This document shows, in pieces, positions 59,489-64,000 of a stretch of DNA of 64,000 nt; position 1 is the first letter of the stretch, and the number at the start of each line of letters is the position of its first letter. Both the position numbers and the translations under genes were made by a program. The DNA lies in contig JADYXZ010000008.1 in assembly GCA_020853885.1 (NCBI GenBank), positions 1 through 64,000 of the forward strand. The letters run 5' to 3'. Source of the DNA: Bradyrhizobiaceae bacterium (GTDB lineage: Bacteria; Pseudomonadota; Alphaproteobacteria; Rhizobiales; Xanthobacteraceae). Under the pieces are notes generated by a model that saw only the letters and a list, made by a program, of their open reading frames with translations, did not search any database and was not told where the DNA came from.

Positions 59489-60391
59489 ATGAGCAGGCAG
59501 GCGGCAATGAAACAGGGCGGCGGCCGGATGCCGGCCGACATCGCCGCCCGCATCCGGGCGATCGGCCCGGTGACCGATCCGCCCGCCACCGCCGCAGTCT
59601 ATGCGCCGCTCCATGAGAAAGAGCCCTATGCGGGCGTAAAGGTCGCCCGCCACCTCAAATACGGCCCCGATGACCGCCATGCGCTCGACGTCTTTGCGCC
59701 GGCCGAGGCCGGCGCGCCCCGCCCCGTCTTCATCTTCATCCACGGCGGCGGCTATGTCGGCGGCAACAAGCGCGAAGGCGACAACTTCTTCTACGACAAC
59801 ATCATGCTGTGGGCCGCGCGCAACGGCATGGTCGGCATCAACGCCACTTACCGGCTCGCCCCCGCTCATCCCTGGCCGGCGGGCGCGGAGGACGTGGCCG
59901 GCGCCGTGCGCTGGGTGCGCGCGAACATTGCGAAGCACGGCGGCGATCCCGCGCGGATTTTTCTCGTCGGCCATTCCGCGGGCGCAACCCACGTCGCGAC
60001 CTACGCCGCCATGTCGCGGTTTCATGTGGCCGGAAGCGCCGGGCTCGCCGGCGTCATCCTGCTTTCCGGCAACTACGACCTGACCATCGCGAAGCATCAG
60101 GGCGGCTATCTGCAGTATTTCGGCGAGGACCGCGCCACGTATGCCGAGCGCTCGCCCTTCGCCGGATTGCTGGAAACGCCGCTTCCGCTGTTCGTCGCCT
60201 ATACCGAGCTCGAGCCGCCCACCCTGCTTGAACAGAGCGAGCGGCTGGTTGCCGCGCTCGAGCGCGCCAACCGCGGAGCGCACATCGTCAAGCTCGCGGA
60301 CCACAGCCACATCTCGATCACCTATTCCATCAATACGGAGGACACCGAGCTGACCGACGCGATCCTCGATTTCATCAGATCGCGCCCATAG
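59489..60391 (+). CDS. alpha/beta hydrolase (HSL/BD-FAE-like esterase)
   Basis: 300 residues. Oxyanion motif IFIHGGGYVGGNKREGDNFF near residue 84, nucleophile IFLVGHSAGATHVATYAAMS near 152, Asp in NPLTLLEQSE region, catalytic His KLADHSHISITY near 268. The HGGGY + GHSAGA pair is typical of hormone-sensitive-lipase-type esterases and kynurenine formamidase-like enzymes. There is no signal peptide. A small lipoprotein-like gene follows with a good ribosome-binding site. Confidence 0.86.
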   Translation: MSRQAAMKQGGGRMPADIAARIRAIGPVTDPPATAAVYAPLHEKEPYAGVKVARHLKYGPDDRHALDVFAPAEAGAPRPVFIFIHGGGYVGGNKREGDNFFYDNIMLWAARNGMVGINATYRLAPAHPWPAGAEDVAGAVRWVRANIAKHGGDPARIFLVGHSAGATHVATYAAMSRFHVAGSAGLAGVILLSGNYDLTIAKHQGGYLQYFGEDRATYAERSPFAGLLETPLPLFVAYTELEPPTLLEQSERLVAALERANRGAHIVKLADHSHISITYSINTEDTELTDAILDFIRSRP

Positions 60392-60430
60392 GCTTGCAAG
60401 CCGCAGAGACGACGGAGGAGGAAGCAGACA

Positions 60431-60727
60431 ATGTTGCAACGTCGAACAAAACTTCGGGTCGCTCCTTTTCTGCCCGCCGGCGCCCTGCTGGCGTGCGGCG
60501 CCTTCGCAATGGCGTCCCCGCCGGCGTCCGAGACCGTCGAGAGGAATCGGACAGAGGCGCTGATCCTCGCGCAAACGAAAGCCGAAAAGGCTGCCAAAGC
60601 TCCTGCCGCGAAGGCAAAGGAAAAAGGCAGCAAGGACGACGATACGAAATCCGACAAAGGAAAGTGCCCACCCGGTCAAACCCCGCTACCGAAGACCGGA
60701 CGAGGCGGAGGAGGAGGTTGCGCATAG
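60431..60727 (+). CDS. candidate lipoprotein, small and Lys-rich
   Basis: 98 residues. The start RTKLRVAPFLPAGALLACGA gives a lipoprotein signal with lipobox LLAC, cysteine at residue 22. The mature part is Ala/Lys-rich (KAEKAAKAPAAKAKEKGSKD) and ends in a Gly-rich tail with two cysteines (KCPPGQTPLPKTGRGGGGGC). RBS GGAGGAGGAAGC precedes the ATG. It resembles the small hydrophilic lipoproteins that are frequent next to esterases in this order, with no known function. Confidence 0.7.
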   Translation: MLQRRTKLRVAPFLPAGALLACGAFAMASPPASETVERNRTEALILAQTKAEKAAKAPAAKAKEKGSKDDDTKSDKGKCPPGQTPLPKTGRGGGGGCA

Positions 60728-60750
60728 CAGGCCATACAGCGTGGCTCCGA

Positions 60751-61278
60751 TCAGACCAATCCAGCCAGTCCCAGCGCCGCCGCGGCCGCGAGCGCCCACA
60801 GCGGATTGACGCGCCCCCAGAGCGCAACGGCAGTGGTCGCCGCGGTGATCGCGAAGGCCGCGACGTTCTGGTCGGCCGCCCGCGCAATCAAAAGCGCGCT
60901 TGCCGCAACGAAGCCGATCGTCACCGGCACCGCGCCGGCCTGCATGGCGATGCGCCAGGGCGCATCCTTGAAGCGGTCCCAGGTGCGCGTGACGAAATAG
61001 GTGATTGTGCAGGTCGGCACGGTCAGCGCCGCGGTCGCAAGCAACGCGCCGGAAAAGCCCGCGAGCTGCCAGCCGATCAGGGTGACGAAGAGCACGTTCG
61101 GCCCCGGCGCCGCCTGCCCGATCGCAAAAAGATCGGCGAACTGCTGCGCGGTGAGCGCGCCGGTCACTTCCACCGTCTGCCGGTGCAGCTCGGGAACGAT
61201 CGCGTTCACGCCGCCGACTGCGACCAGCGACAGCAGCGCAAGATGCAGTGTGAACGAGAGGATCGGGCCGCCGTTCAC
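60751..61278 (-). CDS. half-size chromate transporter (ChrA C-terminal type)
   Basis: 175 residues from GTG 61278, overlapping the stop of the upstream half (GTGA) with GGAGG upstream. One CHR domain: ILSFTLHLALLSLVAVGGVN near residue 7, LTAQQFADLFAIGQAAPGPN then VLFVTLIGWQLAGFSGALLA, and ITAATTAVALWGRVNPLWAL at the end. Together with the neighbour it should form one chromate (or sulfate-like) efflux unit at the inner membrane. Confidence 0.88.
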   Translation of the reverse strand: MNGGPILSFTLHLALLSLVAVGGVNAIVPELHRQTVEVTGALTAQQFADLFAIGQAAPGPNVLFVTLIGWQLAGFSGALLATAALTVPTCTITYFVTRTWDRFKDAPWRIAMQAGAVPVTIGFVAASALLIARAADQNVAAFAITAATTAVALWGRVNPLWALAAAAALGLAGLV

Positions 61279-61847
61279 CGCGGCCTCCAGTAGCACCACA
61301 GCATGCTCAGCGGCGCGAGAACGAGCACGGCCCAGTAAAGCGGCAGGCGCAGCAGGCCGACGGCGGCGAACGCGGCGAGCGCAAAGAGAATGGCGGACAC
61401 GCGCCGCTCGCGCACGAGCGGCATTGTCATCTTCACTGCCATCGCAACGAGCAGTCCGGCCGCGCCCGCCGCCAGGCCTACGAGCGCGCCGCGCAGCGTT
61501 TCCAGCTCGCCATAGCGCAGATAGAGCGCGCCGCACGCCATCATGATGAGCAGCGGAACGCCCACAAGCCCCGCGAACGCGGCGAGCGCCCCCGCCACGC
61601 CGCGGAAGCGCGAGCCGACGATGATCGACATATTGACGATGTTCGGCCCCGGCAGGAATTGGCAAAGCGCGAGCGCTTCGGCGAACTCTCGCTCGTTGAG
61701 CCAGCCGCGCCGCTCCACCAGCATGCGCCGCGCCCACGGCAGCACGCCGCCGAAGCCGGATAGAGAGATCGCGAGGAACCCGGCGAACAATTCGGAAAGT
61801 TCGGGAACCCTGTCGGCGTCGGAATTGCGTGCGGCTGAATCGGCCAT
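61275..61847 (-). CDS. half-size chromate transporter (ChrA N-terminal type)
   Basis: 190 residues with one CHR domain: FAGFLAISLSGFGGVLPWAR near residue 22, REFAEALALCQFLPGPNIVN near 52 and MSIIVGSRFRGVAGALAAFA near 75. Short-chain ChrA proteins occur as coupled pairs; here the stop TGA lies inside the GTG start of the second gene. The operon opens with ATG 61847. Substrate may be chromate, but related pairs have been linked to other oxyanions. Confidence 0.88.
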   Translation of the reverse strand: MADSAARNSDADRVPELSELFAGFLAISLSGFGGVLPWARRMLVERRGWLNEREFAEALALCQFLPGPNIVNMSIIVGSRFRGVAGALAAFAGLVGVPLLIMMACGALYLRYGELETLRGALVGLAAGAAGLLVAMAVKMTMPLVRERRVSAILFALAAFAAVGLLRLPLYWAVLVLAPLSMLWCYWRPR

Positions 61848-61977
61848 GGAACCGGAACATAGCCGCGCGTTTCGCTTGCATCCAGCGCCGCCGAGGCTTT
61901 GCGCCGCACATCGGAACGAATGTTTGCGCGCGCGGTTTTTACAAAGCGGCGGGCCAGAGGACTCTGGAGGAAGCACG

Positions 61978-62646
61978 ATGAAGTTGAAGCAGGGATTGTT
62001 GGTGGCCGCGGCCACCGGGGCGCTGGCATTCGGAGCGGCCGGCGCTTTCGCACAGGCCGAAAAGAAGATCGATTCGCAAGGCGGCGCGCAGATGCAGGAA
62101 AAGACCCAGCCGCAGCAGCCGCGCGGCCAGGCGCAGGATCGGAATACGCAGAAGAGCCCGAGCCAGGCGCAGGACGACATGAAGAAAAGCCCCGGTCAGG
62201 CGCAGCAGCGCGATTCACAGGCTCCGCGCGGCCAGGCGCAGGATCGGGACATGCAGAAGAGCCCGGGTCAGGCGCAGGATCAGGATATGAAGCGGAGTCC
62301 GGGTCAGGCGCAGGAGCGCGACAGCAAGCCGGGCGGCACCACCGGCCAGACTGAGACCCGAACCCAGGACAGCAAGAGCGTGCAGATCAACGAGCAGCAG
62401 CGCACGCGTATCAGCCAGACGATCAAGCAGAAGAACGTGAATCTGCGCCACGTCGAACGCACGCAGGTCAACTTCCAGATCAATATCGGCGCCGTGGTGC
62501 CGCGCACCATCGAGCTCCATCCGGTGCCGACGGAGATCGTGACGATCGTTCCGGCCTACCGCGGATTCCTCTACATCGTGGTGGACGATGAGCTCCTGAT
62601 CATCCACCCGCGGACCTACGAGATCGTCGCGGTCATCCCCGCGTAA
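61978..62646 (+). CDS. secreted DUF1236 protein with internal repeats
   Basis: 222 residues from ATG 61978 with RBS GGAGGAAGCACG. Signal peptide KQGLLVAAATGALAFGAAGA ends near AFA-QAE. Residues about 45-115 are 11-12-residue repeats such as KSPGQAQDRDMQ. The C-terminal DUF1236 part is VNFQINIGAVVPRTIELHPV, then IVTIVPAYRGFLYIVVDDEL and IHPRTYEIVAVIPA. Periplasmic or outer-membrane associated, function unknown. A closely related gene follows at 62837. Confidence 0.88.
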   Translation: MKLKQGLLVAAATGALAFGAAGAFAQAEKKIDSQGGAQMQEKTQPQQPRGQAQDRNTQKSPSQAQDDMKKSPGQAQQRDSQAPRGQAQDRDMQKSPGQAQDQDMKRSPGQAQERDSKPGGTTGQTETRTQDSKSVQINEQQRTRISQTIKQKNVNLRHVERTQVNFQINIGAVVPRTIELHPVPTEIVTIVPAYRGFLYIVVDDELLIIHPRTYEIVAVIPA

Positions 62647-62664
62647 CGATCGATTGCAAGCTGA

Positions 62665-62696
62665 AGGGCGGCCCGAGCGGCCGCCCCCCTTTTTTT
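62665..62696 (+). terminator. intrinsic terminator after the first DUF1236 gene
   Basis: GGGCGGCC/GGCCGCCC stem around CGAGC followed by CCCTTTTTTT, 19 bases after the stop. Strong terminator on the plus strand. Confidence 0.85.
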
Positions 62697-62836
62697 GGCG
62701 GCACTGCAATCCGCTTGGCCGCTGTCGAGTGTGGCGGATCGAAACCGGAAAAAGCATTCCGCGGATGTCCGCATCCTGGAACCAGACTCCCACCACGGCA
62801 GTTAAAGAAATGGCGACCGCATCAATGAGGGCGGTC

Positions 62837-63718
62837 ATGAAGCGCAATCTGTTTATTGTTGCACTGTCATTGGCGCTTGGCATGAGCGCCAATGCGTTCG
62901 CGCAGACGAGCGGCGGCTCCGGCTCATCCGGCGGCGCGTCGTCGGGAAGCGCTTCTGGCACGGGATCCGGCGTCGGCGGCACGTTTTCGCGCGGCGGCTC
63001 GAACGCGGGCAGTTCCGTCGGCCAGTCGCCACGGAGCGGAACCCAGACAAGCCCGGGCAATTCCATCTCCGGGTCATCCCAGACCGGGAGCAGTCAGCCG
63101 CCGGGCATCGACAGCGGCCAGCAGACATCGCCGGGCATGTTCCAGCCGCCCACCACGGGAAGCGGCAGCGCCGCAGGAACTGCCGGCTCCAGCAGCCCGA
63201 CAACACCGGGCAGCGGCGGGACAACGTCCAACGACAGCCTAAAGAGTGGGGTGAGTGGACAACCGTCGCAGGGGAGTTCGACTCAGGGAACGATGGAAAG
63301 CCGGCCCGGCCAGACCGCCGACCCCAATCAGCTTCATCCGGTGCAACGGGCGCAGCCGCAGAACCCTGAATCGAGTCAGGCGCCATCCGCCACGGACCAG
63401 AGCCAGTTTCGCGGCTCCGGCAGGCAGGCGGCACCGGATGGCAGCGTTCCCGGCGGTTCGCTGGTCGCGCTCACCGAGGAAGAGCGCAGGAAGATCCGTG
63501 CGATCATCCTCTCCGAGAATGTCGCGCAGGAGCCGCGCGCAAATTTCAAGCTGCAGATCGGCGCCAAGGTACCGGAGAACGTCTCGGTGAAGCCGCTCCC
63601 GCAGCAGGTCGTAGATATCAAGCCGCGCTACAAGGACTTCGGCTATGTCCTGGCGGCCGACCGGATCGTCATCATTCAGCGTGAGACTCGCGAGATCGAC
63701 ACGATGATTCCGATCTGA
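62837..63718 (+). CDS. secreted DUF1236 protein, Ser/Gly-rich
   Basis: 293 residues from ATG 62837; earlier in-frame ATGs at 62810 and 62825 are possible. Signal peptide KRNLFIVALSLALGMSANAF, then a low-complexity Gly/Ser/Pro region (residues 25-185), and a C-terminal DUF1236 module: LVALTEEERRKIRAIILSEN, KLQIGAKVPENVSVKPLPQQ, VVDIKPRYKDFGYVLAADRI and ETREIDTMIPI. Related to the gene at 61978 but with a different linker. Function unknown. A terminator follows. Confidence 0.86.
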   Translation: MKRNLFIVALSLALGMSANAFAQTSGGSGSSGGASSGSASGTGSGVGGTFSRGGSNAGSSVGQSPRSGTQTSPGNSISGSSQTGSSQPPGIDSGQQTSPGMFQPPTTGSGSAAGTAGSSSPTTPGSGGTTSNDSLKSGVSGQPSQGSSTQGTMESRPGQTADPNQLHPVQRAQPQNPESSQAPSATDQSQFRGSGRQAAPDGSVPGGSLVALTEEERRKIRAIILSENVAQEPRANFKLQIGAKVPENVSVKPLPQQVVDIKPRYKDFGYVLAADRIVIIQRETREIDTMIPI

Positions 63719-63739
63719 TTTGGATGTGAATTGACGCCG

Positions 63740-63765
63740 AGGGCGGCCAAACGGCCGCCCTTTTT
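63740..63765 (+). terminator. intrinsic terminator after the second DUF1236 gene
   Basis: AGGGCGGCC/GGCCGCCCT stem with a short AAAC loop followed by TTTT, 22 bases after the stop at 63718. Confidence 0.85.
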
Positions 63766-63841
63766 GCATGGCCTCTGTCCGCTATAAACGAGGGCTCCAG
63801 GCGGCCGCCCGCCCGGAGGCTGTCGAGGCAAATCGTCCGAA

Positions 63842-64000
63842 ATGCGCACGATCCGTTACACCCTGCTGGCGCTTGTGGTCCTCGCGGCATTCGCATTGAG
63901 CGTCGTGCTGGTCATCCGCAGCCTGAGCAACATTCCTGCCGGGACTGCACAAGACGTGGCCTCGCCGGTCTCCGAGGCGCCGGCCGCCGTTGCGCAGCCG
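63842..64000 (+). CDS. hypothetical secreted or membrane protein, partial (C-terminus off window)
   Basis: The ATG at 63842 opens a 53-codon frame to the window end: RTIRYTLLALVVLAAFALSV then VLVIRSLSNIPAGTAQDVAS and an Ala/Pro-rich continuation. The first 26 residues are a signal peptide or membrane anchor. The family cannot be told from this N-terminus alone. Sits 76 bases after the DUF1236 terminator. Confidence 0.6.
   Translation, partial: MRTIRYTLLALVVLAAFALSVVLVIRSLSNIPAGTAQDVASPVSEAPAAVAQP

Overview
The window is GC-rich chromosomal DNA from an alphaproteobacterium, most likely of the order Hyphomicrobiales near the Bradyrhizobiaceae/Xanthobacteraceae. This is inferred from the gene content: an ATP12 chaperone next to rluC and crcB, DUF1236 proteins, an orphan FliN-like gene, a TctABC transporter with a second Bug-type binding protein, split chromate transporters, and several palindromic intergenic repeats of the type common in that order. 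There is one tRNA (Leu, anticodon GAG) and no rRNA, CRISPR array or recognisable transposase. Coding density is high and most genes are housekeeping or catabolic.

Layout. 1-2.6 kb: two rhodanese-type sulfur proteins, a DUF599 membrane protein and two tiny membrane proteins. 2.9-5.6 kb: an AT-richer three-gene surface-glycan block (GT8 glycosyltransferase, anchored methyltransferase, TylF-type methyltransferase). 5.6-13.2 kb: aldo/keto reductase, RraA-like protein, LprI-like protein, alpha/beta hydrolase, isovaleryl-CoA dehydrogenase, a tandem thioesterase pair and a CHASE4-GGDEF-EAL c-di-GMP enzyme. 13.5-23 kb: polysaccharide deacetylase, tRNA-Leu, FliN-like protein, lipB, acylphosphatase, a frameshifted gamma-glutamylcyclotransferase, a LysR regulator, pccA and a DUF4010/MgtC membrane protein. 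22.8-33.6 kb: VOC dioxygenase-like protein, 1-Cys peroxiredoxin, esterase, formaldehyde-detoxifying adhC, universal stress protein, GST, FAH-family hydrolase and small membrane proteins. 33.7-42.5 kb: a broken secreted protein, tartrate dehydrogenase, a Bug protein, DUF3597, a lytic transglycosylase, an LCCL gene remnant, an NhaD antiporter and a cNMP-binding membrane protein.

42.5-45.7 kb is the odd region. A strongly structured non-coding stretch with a near-consensus minus-strand promoter and several palindromic repeats precedes a visibly AT-rich gene. That gene encodes a TIR/nucleoside-deoxyribosyltransferase-like module, a P-loop ATPase of the Sll1717 kind and a C-terminal tail. It is interrupted by one in-frame TAG codon followed immediately by ATG. 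It looks like a horizontally acquired, candidate anti-phage NTPase that is either freshly inactivated or made as two translationally coupled halves.

45.7-64 kb: pccB, far from pccA, then a complete tctC-tctB-tctA uptake operon divergent from a CoA-transferase / CitE-like lyase / LacI-regulator operon. A perfect CG-centred palindrome and a near-copy lie in the divergent region. Next come a ketopantoate-reductase-like enzyme, a Dps-like ferritin and a candidate small RNA with its own promoter-like and terminator elements. The rest is an atp12-rluC-crcB operon in which a mobile repeat has been absorbed into the RluC linker, a hydrolase, a pair of half-size ChrA proteins and two DUF1236 secreted proteins. 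The first and last genes run off the window.

Functionally, IVD, PccA/PccB and the thioesterases fit branched-chain amino-acid and propionyl-CoA catabolism. The tct/CaiB/CitE block fits uptake, CoA activation and cleavage of a small carboxylic acid. AdhC, peroxiredoxin, GST, Dps and USP make up a stress and detoxification complement.
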